Assembly (NCBI RefSeq): GCF_011751885.2
Contig: NZ_CP061771.1
Location: 3,767,236-3,831,235, forward strand
DNA from: Salinibacterium sp. ZJ450
GTDB lineage: Bacteria > Actinomycetota > Actinomycetes > Actinomycetales > Microbacteriaceae
Length of the DNA: 64,000 nt
Reading direction: 5' to 3'
The notes below the pieces were generated by a model. That model was not told the DNA's origin. It saw nothing but the letters and a program-made list of their open reading frames with translations, and did not search any database. Position 1 is the first letter of the stretch. Each line of letters opens with the position of its first letter. Shown here in pieces: positions 32,851-41,638 of this stretch. The position numbers and the translations under genes are program-made.

Positions 32851-34242
32851 CTACTCCAGCAGCAGCGCCGGCTCCTCGATGATGGAGGCGACATCCGCGA
32901 TGAAGCGGCTGGCCACGTCTCCGTCGACCACGCGGTGGTCGAAGGAGGCACCGATGGTGGTGACAAAGCGCGGTCGTACCTCGCCGTCCACCACCCAGGG
33001 CTTCTGCTTGATGGTGCCCATCGCCACGATCGCGACCTCGCCGGGGTTGAGGATCGGCGTGCCGGTGTCCATGCCAAACACCCCGATGTTGGTGACGGTG
33101 ATGGTTCCGTTCGCCATGTCGGCGGGCTGCAGCTTGCCGTCGCGCGCGGTGAGCGTCATCTGCTCGATCGCCTGCGCCAGTTCGCGCAGCGACAGGTCTT
33201 GTGCTTCCTTGATGTTCGGCACCACGAGCCCGCGCGGCGTGGCCGCCGCGAAGCCGAAGTTCACGTAGTGGTGCACGATGATCTCTTCGTCGGTCCAGGT
33301 GGAGTTCACCGTGGGGTTGCGGCGAACCGCCCAGATCATCGCCTTCGCCATGATCAGCAGCGGCGACACCTTGATGCCGGCGAAGTCGGGTGAGGCCTTC
33401 AGGCGCTTCACGAACTCCATGGTGCGGGTGGCGTCGACATCGACGAAGAGGCCCACGTGCGGCGCGGTGAAGGCGCTCTGCACCATGGCGGTGGCGATGG
33501 CCTTGCGCACGCCCTTCACCGGGATGCGTTCCTCGCGGTCGCCCGGCCATTCCGGCGTTTGGATGTTGCGGAAGACACTCGCCTGCTTCGCCTGGCGGAT
33601 CACGTCATCGCGAGTGATCTCACCGGCCAGCCCGGTGGCGTTGACCGAGGCGAGGTCGACCTCGAGGTCTTTGGCCAGCTTGCGGATCGGCGGCTTGGCA
33701 ATGATGTTGGCGGCGGATGCGGCCGGCACCGACGTGGGGCGGGGCCGAGCAACGGCCGGGGCGGGGGTTGCCGCGCCAGCGGTCGCCGGTGGCCCGTCGG
33801 AGCGGCGGCGCCGGGATGCGGCGTGGCCCTGTGCCCCGTAGCCCACCAGGTTCGCGGGTTCGGCGGGGCTGATGGTCGACGCGGTGTCGGCCACGGATGG
33901 GTCGTCGACCTCTGGCGTGGACGGCGCGACGCTGGAAGCGGCCGAGGTAGCTGCGGCGGAGCCGGGGGCAGCCGGGCCGGGCGCGGCGCTCGGTGCCGCA
34001 GCGCCCGTTTCAACCGTGATGATCGGGGCGCCGACCTCGACGGTCTGGCCCTCTTCGACCAGCAGGGCGGAGACGGTCCCGGCGAACGGCGAGGGCAGCT
34101 CCACCAGGGATTTCGCGGTCTCGATCTCGACGATCACCTGGTTCACGGTGATCACATCGCCGGGCGCGACCCTCCACGACACGATTTCCGCTTCGGTCAG
34201 GCCCTCTCCGACATCCGGCAAGGGAAAGTTCGACGTGGTCAT
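32851..34242 (-). CDS. Branched-chain 2-oxoacid dehydrogenase E2 (dihydrolipoamide acyltransferase)
   Basis: This 463-residue protein has one N-terminal lipoyl domain (lipoyl Lys in [15 protein letters not shown], about residue 44), a Pro/Ala/Ser-rich linker, a peripheral-subunit-binding domain ([21 protein letters not shown]), a second linker and the catalytic core with active His in [10 protein letters not shown]. It transfers acyl groups to CoA. The single lipoyl domain fits a branched-chain 2-oxoacid complex. Upstream, E1beta is 12 bp away; the E3 gene is not in the window. Confidence 0.93.
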   Translation of the reverse strand: MTTSNFPLPDVGEGLTEAEIVSWRVAPGDVITVNQVIVEIETAKSLVELPSPFAGTVSALLVEEGQTVEVGAPIITVETGAAAPSAAPGPAAPGSAAATSAASSVAPSTPEVDDPSVADTASTISPAEPANLVGYGAQGHAASRRRRSDGPPATAGAATPAPAVARPRPTSVPAASAANIIAKPPIRKLAKDLEVDLASVNATGLAGEITRDDVIRQAKQASVFRNIQTPEWPGDREERIPVKGVRKAIATAMVQSAFTAPHVGLFVDVDATRTMEFVKRLKASPDFAGIKVSPLLIMAKAMIWAVRRNPTVNSTWTDEEIIVHHYVNFGFAAATPRGLVVPNIKEAQDLSLRELAQAIEQMTLTARDGKLQPADMANGTITVTNIGVFGMDTGTPILNPGEVAIVAMGTIKQKPWVVDGEVRPRFVTTIGASFDHRVVDGDVASRFIADVASIIEEPALLLE

Positions 34243-34254
34243 GGGTTTCTCCCC

Positions 34255-35235
34255 TTAGTAAGCGAGCGAACGGTCGACGGCCTCAAGGATGCGGTCGGCG
34301 TCGGGCAGGTAGAACGATTCGAGCTTGGCAGGCGGGAAGGGGGTGTCGAACGCCGACACCCGCAGCACGGGCGCCTCAAGCGAGTAGAAGGCCTTCTCGG
34401 CGACAGTGGCCGCGATCTCGGATCCGACGCTCACGTTGCCGGGCGCCTCTTGCGCCACAATCAGGCGGCCGGTCTTGCGCACCGACGTGAGGATCGGCTC
34501 GTAGTCGATGGGGGAGAGCGATCGAAGGTCGATCACCTCGAGGCTGGTGCCCTCCTCCGCGGCGATGTCGGCCGCCTGCAGCAGCATGGAGACCATGGCG
34601 CCGTGCCCGACGAGGGTGACCTCGGTGCCGGTGCGGATGACCTGGCTGGTGTGCATCGGCGCCGGCCGGTTCTCCATGTCCACGTCGCCCTTGGGCCAGT
34701 ACCGGCTCTTGGGTTCGAAGAACAGCACGGGGTCGTTCGAGGTGATCGCGTCCTGGATCATCCAGTACGCCTCGTTCGGCGTCGACGGGCTCACCACGCG
34801 CAGGCCGGGGGTGTGCGCGAAGTACGCTTCCGGGCTCTCCTGGTGGTGTTCCACCGCGCCGATGTGGCCGCCGTAAGGCACCCGGATCACGACGGGGAAG
34901 CTCTGGGTTCCGCCGTGCCGGGCGGTGAGCTTCGCCAGCTGCGAGGTGATCTGGTCGAATCCGGGGAAGATGAAGCCGTCGAACTGGATCTCGCAGACCG
35001 GGCGGTAGCCGCGCATGGCGAGGCCGATCGCGGTGCCGACGATGCCGGACTCCGCCAACGGGGTGTCCATCACGCGTTTCGGCCCGAACTCGGCCTGCAG
35101 CCCTTCGGTGACCCGGAAGACCCCGCCGAGCGGACCGATGTCCTCGCCCATCAGGATGACCTTGTCGTCATCGGCGAGGGCCTGACGAAGCCCCAGGTTG
35201 ATGGCCTTGGAGAGGGAGAGTTTTTGAAGGCTCAC
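34255..35235 (-). CDS. 2-oxoacid dehydrogenase E1 beta subunit
   Basis: This 326-residue transketolase-type beta subunit contains KLSLSKAINLGLRQAL, MGEDIGPLGGVFRVTEGL, TPLAESGIVGTAIGLAMRG and EAPGNVSVGSEIAATV. The GTG at 35235 overlaps the E1alpha stop (GTGA), which decides the start. It combines with E1alpha to decarboxylate 2-oxoacids with TPP. Confidence 0.93.
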   Translation of the reverse strand: MSLQKLSLSKAINLGLRQALADDDKVILMGEDIGPLGGVFRVTEGLQAEFGPKRVMDTPLAESGIVGTAIGLAMRGYRPVCEIQFDGFIFPGFDQITSQLAKLTARHGGTQSFPVVIRVPYGGHIGAVEHHQESPEAYFAHTPGLRVVSPSTPNEAYWMIQDAITSNDPVLFFEPKSRYWPKGDVDMENRPAPMHTSQVIRTGTEVTLVGHGAMVSMLLQAADIAAEEGTSLEVIDLRSLSPIDYEPILTSVRKTGRLIVAQEAPGNVSVGSEIAATVAEKAFYSLEAPVLRVSAFDTPFPPAKLESFYLPDADRILEAVDRSLAY

Positions 35236-36353
35236 GCGTTGGCTCCGCTCGTGAACTGCTGTTCGTACTGGTCGAGCCAAGCCCGCTGCGCGTCGAGCGC
35301 AGGATGCGGGTCGCTGTACACGTTCTGGAAGATGATGGCCCGCTCCGGCACTCCGAGCTCGAGGGTGCGGCGGCGCACGTCGGCGGCGAAGTCCTCGGCC
35401 TCGGTCGCCACCGTGTCGAAGAACGCGTCGCCCTCGCCGCGGGAGCGCAGGTACGCCTCGAAGCGGATGATCGGGTCGCGGTCCACCCAGAGCTGCAGCT
35501 CTTCGGCGGTGCGGTACTTGGTCGGGTCATCCGACGTGGTGTGGGCGCCGATGCGGTAGGTGAGCGCCTCGATGAAGCGGGGCCCTCGGCCGGAGCGCGC
35601 GTCGTCCAGGTTCTTCGCGGTCACCGCGTAGCTGGCGAGAACGTCGTTGCCGTCGATCTGCACGCTCGGGATGCCGAATCCTGCCGGCCGCAAATAGATC
35701 GGTGTGCGCGACTGGGTGGTCACCGGCACCGAGATCGCCCAGTGGTTGTTCTGCACGAAGAACACCTGCGGGGTCTGGTAGCTGGCCGAGAACACGAAGG
35801 CCTCGCTCACGTCGCCCTGCGAGGTGGCGCCATCTCCGAAGTACACCAGCACCGCGGCATCCGTCTCCAGGTCGCCGGTGGCGGAGGCGCCGTCGAGGGC
35901 GATGCCCATCGCGTACCCAGTGGCGTGCAGCGCCTGCGAGCCGATCACGAGCGTGTACAGGTGGAAGTTGCCGTTCTGCTCCGGCACCCAGCCGCCGTTG
36001 TTCAGGCCGCGCACCAGTTCGATGATCTTCACCACGTCGAGGCCGCGGATGCGTCCGACCACGTGCTCGCGGTAGGACGGGAAGATGTGGTCCTGCGGCC
36101 TCGCGGCGAACGCCGAGCCGACCTGGGCTGCTTCCTGACCGTGGCTGGGGATCCACATGGCCATCTGACCCTGTCGCTGCAGGTTGGCCGCTTCGGTGTC
36201 GAACCGGCGGATCACCACCATCTGACGGTGGAAGTCCTTCAGCTGCTCGTCGGTCAGCGCATCCAGATACGGCAGGTACTCTGCGGTCGCATCACTGTGG
36301 ACGAGTTCACCCTCCTGGGAGAGCAACTGGACCGTCGCTGCGGTGTAAGACAT
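35232..36353 (-). CDS. 2-oxoacid dehydrogenase E1 alpha subunit
   Basis: This 373-residue TPP-dependent subunit has the TPP motif YFGDGATSQGDVSEAF...VQNN and HGQEAAQVGSAF. YRIGAHTTSDDPTKYR is the phosphorylation-loop-like segment typical of branched-chain E1alpha (in bacteria not regulated by phosphorylation). The start is the ATG at 36353, seven bases after a TAGATT -10 box, hence leaderless. First gene of the E1alpha-E1beta-E2 operon, 45 bp downstream of the aminotransferase gene. Confidence 0.93.
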   Translation of the reverse strand: MSYTAATVQLLSQEGELVHSDATAEYLPYLDALTDEQLKDFHRQMVVIRRFDTEAANLQRQGQMAMWIPSHGQEAAQVGSAFAARPQDHIFPSYREHVVGRIRGLDVVKIIELVRGLNNGGWVPEQNGNFHLYTLVIGSQALHATGYAMGIALDGASATGDLETDAAVLVYFGDGATSQGDVSEAFVFSASYQTPQVFFVQNNHWAISVPVTTQSRTPIYLRPAGFGIPSVQIDGNDVLASYAVTAKNLDDARSGRGPRFIEALTYRIGAHTTSDDPTKYRTAEELQLWVDRDPIIRFEAYLRSRGEGDAFFDTVATEAEDFAADVRRRTLELGVPERAIIFQNVYSDPHPALDAQRAWLDQYEQQFTSGANA

Positions 36354-36360
36354 GGCGTCC

Positions 36361-36366
36361 AATCTA
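36361..36366 (-). promoter_or_regulatory. -10 box of the 2-oxoacid dehydrogenase operon
   Basis: TAGATT lies seven bases before the E1alpha ATG at 36353; no ribosome site is seen between. Confidence 0.45.
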
Positions 36367-36398
36367 ATGCGGGCACGCTGTGCGCCCGGATGGGGGTG

Positions 36399-37445
36399 CT
36401 ACCGGGCTAGCGCTGTGGCGGTGAGGAGCTTGTCGATGGAGGCGGGTTCGCCGATTGTGATGCGGATGCCGTCCGGCGCGAACGCCCGCGCGATGATGTG
36501 GTGCTCGCCCAGCAGTTCGGCGACCCGGGCGGTGTCCTCGCCGGTGGGTAGCCAGATGAAGTTCGCGAACGGGCGGGGCACGTTCCAGCCCTGGTCGATG
36601 AGCGCCTGCCAGACGCTGTCGCGCAGCACGGTGATCCGGTGCACCCGTTCCAGCAGTTCCGCTTCGTGGTCCAGTGACGCGAGCGCGGCGTCGACCGACT
36701 GTGAGGTGACGGAGAGCGGGATGGCGGTGCTGCGCACCGCGTCCATCACGTACTCCGGTCCGATGCCGTAGCCGACGCGGAGACCGGCCAGGCCGTACGC
36801 CTTGGAGAAGGTGCGGAGCACCACCAGGTTGGGGTACTCGCCGAGCAGCGGGATTCCGCTTTCAACGCTCGGTGCGGCAAATTCGATGTACGCCTCGTCG
36901 AGCACTACCAGAACGGTCTCCGGCACCTCGGCCATGAAGGCCCGGAATTCCGGCAGAGTGATCGCGGTGCTGGTGGGGTTGTTCGGGTTGCAGACCAGCA
37001 CCAGGCGGGTGCGCTCGGTGATTGCGGCGGCCATCGCCGGCAGGTCGTGGCCGTGCTCTGGCGTGTTCGGAATCTGCACGCTGGTGGCGCCGGCGACGGT
37101 GGTGAGCAGCGGGTATGCCTCAAAGCTGCGCCAGGAATACAGAACCTCGTCGCCGACGGTCGCGGCCGCGGCAATGAGCTGGGCGATGATCGACACCGAC
37201 CCGGCGCCGACGTGCAGCTGATCGACGGTGACGCCGTGTCGGGCGGCCAGGCGTTCCCGCAGGCGGGTCGCCAAGGCATCCGGGTACCGGTTGAATCCGG
37301 ACTGGCTGATCGCCGCCACGACCGAGGGCAGCGGGTCGAACGGGTTCTCGTTCGACGACAGCTTGAAGCTGTCGGCCGCAGCCGGTTTCCCCTGCCGGTA
37401 GGGGGGAAGCGTCTCGATCTCCGGGCGCAAGCGAACTCTGGTCAC
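36399..37445 (-). CDS. HisC-like PLP aminotransferase (histidinol-phosphate or aromatic)
   Basis: This 348-residue fold type I aminotransferase has the PLP Lys in RTFSKAYGLAGLRVGYGI, Asn in NPNNPTS, Asp/Tyr in VVLDEAYIEF and SSNENPFDP. Family members act as histidinol-phosphate or aromatic amino-acid aminotransferases; no other his genes are nearby. Placement just upstream of the branched-chain dehydrogenase operon suggests an amino-acid degradation role instead. The start is a leaderless GTG with TAGGGT six bases upstream. Confidence 0.85.
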   Translation of the reverse strand: MTRVRLRPEIETLPPYRQGKPAAADSFKLSSNENPFDPLPSVVAAISQSGFNRYPDALATRLRERLAARHGVTVDQLHVGAGSVSIIAQLIAAAATVGDEVLYSWRSFEAYPLLTTVAGATSVQIPNTPEHGHDLPAMAAAITERTRLVLVCNPNNPTSTAITLPEFRAFMAEVPETVLVVLDEAYIEFAAPSVESGIPLLGEYPNLVVLRTFSKAYGLAGLRVGYGIGPEYVMDAVRSTAIPLSVTSQSVDAALASLDHEAELLERVHRITVLRDSVWQALIDQGWNVPRPFANFIWLPTGEDTARVAELLGEHHIIARAFAPDGIRITIGEPASIDKLLTATALAR

Positions 37446-37451
37446 CCGACA

Positions 37452-37457
37452 ACCCTA
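37452..37457 (-). promoter_or_regulatory. -10 box of leaderless aminotransferase transcript
   Basis: TAGGGT on the minus strand, six bases before the GTG at 37445. A divergent box (37482-37487) serves the membrane-protein gene. Confidence 0.45.
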
Positions 37458-37481
37458 ATTGCGACTACATTCCGCGAGCGG

Positions 37482-37487
37482 CATAGT
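37482..37487 (+). promoter_or_regulatory. -10 box of leaderless holin-like gene
   Basis: CATAGT lies six bases before the ATG at 37494. The first base is not T, so this is weaker than the other boxes. Confidence 0.3.
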
Positions 37488-37493
37488 GATGAC

Positions 37494-37889
37494 ATGCGTT
37501 TCATTGTGCGGGTACTGATCAATGCTCTGGCCCTCTGGCTGACCACCCTGATCGTCGCCGGCGTGCACGTCGTGCCGTTTGCGCCGGGGGGCACCACCGA
37601 GACCGTGGTGACGTATCTGCTAATCGGGCTGATCTTCGGAGTCGTGAACGGAATCGTGGGAACCGCGATCCGGATCGTCGCCTTCCCGCTGTACATCCTG
37701 ACGCTCGGCCTGATCTCGCTGCTCGTGAACGGGCTGCTGTTGGTGATCGTGGCGTGGATCTCCGACTGGATGGGCTTCGGGCTCGCGGTGGATAGCTTCT
37801 GGTGGGGCGTGCTGGGCGCTCTGGTGCTCGCGCTGATCAGCTGGCTGATCGGCCTGGTCGTGCGGCCCGTCACTCGCGAGCGTCGCTGA
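37494..37889 (+). CDS. Phage-holin-family (holin-4/YvlD-like) membrane protein
   Basis: This 131-residue protein has four TM helices: MRFIVRVLINALALWLTTLI at the start, then VTYLLIGLIFGVVNGIVG, the ILTLGLISLLVNGLLL box, and a C-terminal helix pair ending VRPVTRERR. This is the chromosomal holin-4 family, not evidence of a prophage. The function is unknown. Its last 20 bp overlap the convergent hydrolase gene. Confidence 0.87.
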   Translation: MRFIVRVLINALALWLTTLIVAGVHVVPFAPGGTTETVVTYLLIGLIFGVVNGIVGTAIRIVAFPLYILTLGLISLLVNGLLLVIVAWISDWMGFGLAVDSFWWGVLGALVLALISWLIGLVVRPVTRERR

Positions 37890-39300
37890 CCTGCCGCACC
37901 GCCAGCCAGTCGCCGGCGACACCGCGGCCAGCGCCGTGCAATGGAGCGTCGGCCGCCTCGATCACACTCCGGATCTGCGGGTGCGCCGACCGGTCGGCGA
38001 ATTCGGCGGTCTGCAGGTAGAACGCATACTGGTGCGCGGGCAGCGCAAGCCCGGTGTCCGCTGGCACCCCGTCGCGGCGCACCTGCACGGTATGTTCGCC
38101 GCGCACGTCGCCGCCGAGCGCGGTGACCAGGTCTGCCGTGTGGTCCAGGCGCACGTGGGTCACCGACTCCGGCACCGCAACCTGCCCGCTCGGGCCGCCT
38201 GCCTCGAGGAGGAAGTCCACGTCGTAGTCACCGGATGCCGCAATCAGGGCGCCGACCAGTGCACCTTGGGAGTATCCGGTGATCCCGATCCGGTCGCCGG
38301 GGGCGACGCCAGCATCGGCCAGGGCCTCACGCACCGCCCGCAGTGAGGCCGGGTGCAGCGCGGCCACGCCGTGGGCGTTGCTGGTCATGTCCCACGGCTG
38401 GTCGCCGGTGAACAGGGAGCCGTTGACTGTGCCCCCGATGAACACCTCCACCCTGTCGGCCTTGCCCGGCATCGGGTAGCGCTCGACCCGCACCTGATGC
38501 GGCACGCCGTGCGGCACGCGAGCCAGGCGATCCCGCAACCCGGTCGGCGCGGTTACCGCGGAGGTGGCCGTACGGGTGACGGTCACCGGTGCCTCCTTCA
38601 GCGTCCCGGCTCCATTGGCGAGGGCGACCACCAGCGCCGCCGTCGTGCTCACCCCGGTGACCCCGAGCCCCTGGTCGCCGAGTAGCAGCACCAGCGCCGG
38701 CGGCAGGTGCAGCGCCCCGCCGAGCACGTCGTCAGAGCCCATGATCGCCGCGCGCAGCAGCTCTACGGTGAGCGGATCGCTCAGGATGTCGCGGTGCTCC
38801 GCCCACCAGGCGGCCGCCCCGGCCTGCAGGAGTTCGGCGCCATGGGGATGCAACGCGGCGGCGACGCCGATTCCGGTGACCGCCGCGATCAGCGGAGACA
38901 GCACCCAGAACAGCGCGAGCGGACCGAACAGTCCGAGGCCATAGCCGAGCAGGGAACCGAGCCCGCGCGCCAGCTCATGCGTGCGGCGTTCCGCCTCGTC
39001 GTACGCCAGCGCCGCGGCACTCAGCGCGGACCCGGCGGAGCGGGCGCCGGCGAGGGCGAGCAGCAGCCGGGCCCTGGCCTCCTCGATCGCGCCGTCGGCT
39101 CGCAGGGTGAGCAGCGCAGGGCCCGCCTGAAACGGCGTGAGGAATGTAGCTCCCCGGTCCACCAGGCTCAGCCGGCCGACGAACGCGGCGATCTCTGCCT
39201 CCAGCTCGCGCAGCAGGGCCGCCTGCACCGCCTGTTGCTCGGTCGACACCCGGTAACCGACCTGGACGGTTAGCTCGTCGGGATGGGTTGTCTCGGTCAC
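37870..39300 (-). CDS. Alpha/beta hydrolase with helical N-terminal and TM segments
   Basis: This 476-residue protein has an Ala-rich helical N-terminal region (about 1-125), hydrophobic segments near 120-150 and 205-225, and a C-terminal alpha/beta hydrolase domain with nucleophile elbow GYSQGA (Ser about residue 353) and LDHTADLVTALGG near its end. The GTG at 39300 overlaps the stop of the WXG-like gene (GTGA), so the two are coupled. The architecture resembles surface or secreted enzymes associated with small WXG-type helical partners; function unknown. Confidence 0.75.
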   Translation of the reverse strand: MTETTHPDELTVQVGYRVSTEQQAVQAALLRELEAEIAAFVGRLSLVDRGATFLTPFQAGPALLTLRADGAIEEARARLLLALAGARSAGSALSAAALAYDEAERRTHELARGLGSLLGYGLGLFGPLALFWVLSPLIAAVTGIGVAAALHPHGAELLQAGAAAWWAEHRDILSDPLTVELLRAAIMGSDDVLGGALHLPPALVLLLGDQGLGVTGVSTTAALVVALANGAGTLKEAPVTVTRTATSAVTAPTGLRDRLARVPHGVPHQVRVERYPMPGKADRVEVFIGGTVNGSLFTGDQPWDMTSNAHGVAALHPASLRAVREALADAGVAPGDRIGITGYSQGALVGALIAASGDYDVDFLLEAGGPSGQVAVPESVTHVRLDHTADLVTALGGDVRGEHTVQVRRDGVPADTGLALPAHQYAFYLQTAEFADRSAHPQIRSVIEAADAPLHGAGRGVAGDWLAVRQVSDARE

Positions 39301-39560
39301 GACTCTTCCCCGGCGGCCAGCGCTGCGGCGGTGAGCGCCTGCGCCTGCACCAGGCAGGCGCGCACCTCGATCAGGTTGCGGCGCAGCCGGTCGAGCACGA
39401 TGGCGTACGCATCTCGGGCGGGACCGCGCCACCCGGTCGCCGGCTCGCCGGGCAGATGCGCCAGCATGCAGCGGTCCAGCTCCGCGATGGCTCGGCGCAG
39501 CGCGGTGAGCTGGCTCTCCAGCCTGGCCAGCGTGTCTGGGCTCGCGATCGCTATGGGCAT
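39297..39560 (-). CDS. WXG-like small helical protein
   Basis: This 87-residue all-helical protein carries a central GWRGPARDAY turn, close to the WxG turn of ESAT-6/WXG100 proteins (helix, WxG, helix). It shows no canonical C-terminal YxxxD/E secretion signal. It is coupled to the downstream hydrolase. No EccC or other type VII secretion genes are in the window. Confidence 0.65.
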   Translation of the reverse strand: MPIAIASPDTLARLESQLTALRRAIAELDRCMLAHLPGEPATGWRGPARDAYAIVLDRLRRNLIEVRACLVQAQALTAAALAAGEES

Positions 39561-39705
39561 CACAGCTGGAATTCTTCGCGCAAGCGGCCATGACATCCGG
39601 CCGGATTGGCCAAACGGTGCAGGAGCCCCGCCGCGCGGCTGTGTTGACGAGATGTGTTGACGAGAAGTCCCCGGTTTGGCGGTGCGGAGCCAGACGGATG
39701 TGCGA

Positions 39706-39711
39706 CACAAT
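39706..39711 (+). promoter_or_regulatory. -10 box of leaderless phosphatase transcript
   Basis: CACAAT lies six bases before the ATG at 39718; sequence match is weak (TAnnnT not kept), but no ribosome site is present. Confidence 0.25.
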
Positions 39712-39717
39712 GAATCC

Positions 39718-40242
39718 ATGAGCTTTGGGCGCGCTTTCGACGAGTCTGCGCTCTTCCGAATCTGCTTCGTCTGCACCGGGAACATTTGCCGCTCACCCAT
39801 GGCAGAGACCGTGTTCCGTGACCTGGCACGCAAACGCGGGTACGAGGGCGCCATCGCGGTAATGTCCGCGGCGACCGGCGACTGGCATGTCGGCGAGCGA
39901 TCCGACGAGCGCACGGTCACCGCACTGGCCGACCGCGGCTACGACGGATCGCTGCACCGGGCGAAGCAGTTCGATCCCAACTGGTTCAATAGTCTTGACC
40001 TCGTCGTCGCGTTCGACCGCAGCCAGGAGCGAATCCTGAAGGGCTGGGCGCGCACCGAGGCCGACCTGTCGAAGGTGCACCTGCTGCTCAGCTTCGACAA
40101 AGAACAGGCCGCCACCGTCGACGTGCCAGACCCCTATTACTCCGACGCGGCGCTGTTTGACACCGTGCTCGGCATGATCGAGCGCGCCAGTCTCGCGCTC
40201 TTTCGCCAGATCGAACCAGGAATCCGACAGGGAGCACCATGA
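39718..40242 (+). CDS. Low molecular weight protein-tyrosine phosphatase
   Basis: This 174-residue enzyme has the P-loop CTGNICRSP (CX5R with Cys about residue 19), a general-acid Asp in VPDPYYSD, and the rest of the LMW-PTP fold. It dephosphorylates protein tyrosines or related substrates such as arginine-phosphate. It overlaps purB by 4 bp. The N-terminal extension before the P-loop is ~10 residues longer than usual. Confidence 0.92.
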   Translation: MSFGRAFDESALFRICFVCTGNICRSPMAETVFRDLARKRGYEGAIAVMSAATGDWHVGERSDERTVTALADRGYDGSLHRAKQFDPNWFNSLDLVVAFDRSQERILKGWARTEADLSKVHLLLSFDKEQAATVDVPDPYYSDAALFDTVLGMIERASLALFRQIEPGIRQGAP

Positions 40243-41624
40243 GCCCAATGCCAGCCCAGCCCATCAGCCCGCTCGACGGCCGGTACCGCGCCGCGGTCAC
40301 CGAACTCGGCGACCACCTGTCCGAGGCAGGCCTCAACCGCGCACGAGTGCAGGTCGAGGTGGAATGGCTGCTCTACCTGACCGACCACGAGCTGTTCGGC
40401 GCCGAGCGCCTGTCGGCCGAGCAGGCGACAGCGCTGCGCGCCGTCGTCACCGACTTCGGCCAGCCAGAAATCGACCAGCTGGCAACCCTCGAAGCCACCA
40501 CCCGCCACGACGTCAAGGCCGTGGAGTACCTGGTGCGCGGCAAGCTCAGCGAGCTGGGACTTGACCGGGTGGCCGAGCTCACCCACTTCGCCTGCACCAG
40601 CGAAGACATCAACAACCTGTCATACGCGATCACCATCCGTGAGGCGGTGCACGAGGTCTGGCTGCCCAAGTTCCGGGCCGTTATCGCGGCGCTCCGCGAA
40701 CGCGCCGAGGCGCACCGCGCCGTGCCGATGCTCGCGCACACGCACGGCCAGCCGGCGACGCCCACCACGGTGGGCAAGGAGTTCGCCGTCTTCGTCTACC
40801 GGCTCGAGCGCATCCTGAAGCAGATCGAGGCGACCGAGTTCCTCGGCAAGTTCAGCGGCGCCACCGGAACCTTCTCGGCGCACCTGGTCGCCGACCCCGC
40901 GCAGGACTGGCCCGCGATCTCTGAGGAGTTCGTGACATCCCTCGGTCTCAGCTGGAATCCACTGACCACCCAAATCGAGTCGCACGACTGGCAGGCGGAG
41001 CTGTACCAGCGAGTCAGCCACGCCAACCGGGTGCTGCACAATCTGGCGACGGATGTCTGGACCTACATCTCCATGGGCTACTTCACCCAGATCCCGCAGG
41101 CCGGGGCCACCGGGTCGTCGACCATGCCGCACAAGATCAACCCGATCCGGTTCGAGAACGCCGAGGCGAACCTCGAGCTGTCGAGCGCGCTGCTCGATTC
41201 CCTGGCCGCGACCCTGGTCACCAGCCGCCTGCAGCGTGACCTGACCGACTCCACCACGCAGCGCAACATCGGCGTGGCCCTCGGCCACTCCCTGCTGGCG
41301 CTCGACAACATCCAGCGTGGCCTCGGAGAGATCTCGGTCGATGCTGCCCGGCTGTCCGCTGATCTCGACGGCAACTGGGAAATTCTTGGCGAGGCGATCC
41401 AGACCGTGATCCGCGCCGAAGTGACCGCTGGGCGGTCCACCATCGAAGACCCCTACGCGTTGCTCAAGGAGCTGACCAGGGGCAAGCGGGTCGGGCAGCA
41501 GGACCTGGTGGCGTTCATCGACGGGCTCGAAATCGGCGATGCCGCCAAGCAGCGGTTGCGTACGCTGACTCCGCAGACGTACATCGGTGTGGCGCCCGCC
41601 CTGGTGGACCGCCTCGACAGCTGA
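40239..41624 (+). CDS. purB: Adenylosuccinate lyase
   Basis: This 461-residue fumarase/aspartase superfamily enzyme contains the signature GATGSSTMPHKINPIRFENAE, with the catalytic Ser in the flexible loop, plus HDVKAVEYLV and FACTSEDINN. It cleaves SAICAR and adenylosuccinate to fumarate plus AICAR or AMP. ATG overlaps the phosphatase stop (ATGA). Length and motifs match the bacterial 'short' PurB type. Confidence 0.97.
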   Translation: MSPMPAQPISPLDGRYRAAVTELGDHLSEAGLNRARVQVEVEWLLYLTDHELFGAERLSAEQATALRAVVTDFGQPEIDQLATLEATTRHDVKAVEYLVRGKLSELGLDRVAELTHFACTSEDINNLSYAITIREAVHEVWLPKFRAVIAALRERAEAHRAVPMLAHTHGQPATPTTVGKEFAVFVYRLERILKQIEATEFLGKFSGATGTFSAHLVADPAQDWPAISEEFVTSLGLSWNPLTTQIESHDWQAELYQRVSHANRVLHNLATDVWTYISMGYFTQIPQAGATGSSTMPHKINPIRFENAEANLELSSALLDSLAATLVTSRLQRDLTDSTTQRNIGVALGHSLLALDNIQRGLGEISVDAARLSADLDGNWEILGEAIQTVIRAEVTAGRSTIEDPYALLKELTRGKRVGQQDLVAFIDGLEIGDAAKQRLRTLTPQTYIGVAPALVDRLDS

Positions 41625-41638
41625 GCCGGCCGGGCGCG

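Noticed and set aside
33457..35559. Plus-strand frame of about 700 codons opposite E2 and E1beta
   Set aside because: Antisense of two well-supported dehydrogenase genes; spans a gene junction and has no motif.
36399..37445. Assignment as the his-operon hisC
   Set aside because: No other his gene is nearby, so only a HisC-like label is given.
37494..37889. Prophage signal from holin-family protein
   Set aside because: This holin-4-like family is chromosomal in most actinobacteria and there are no other phage genes.
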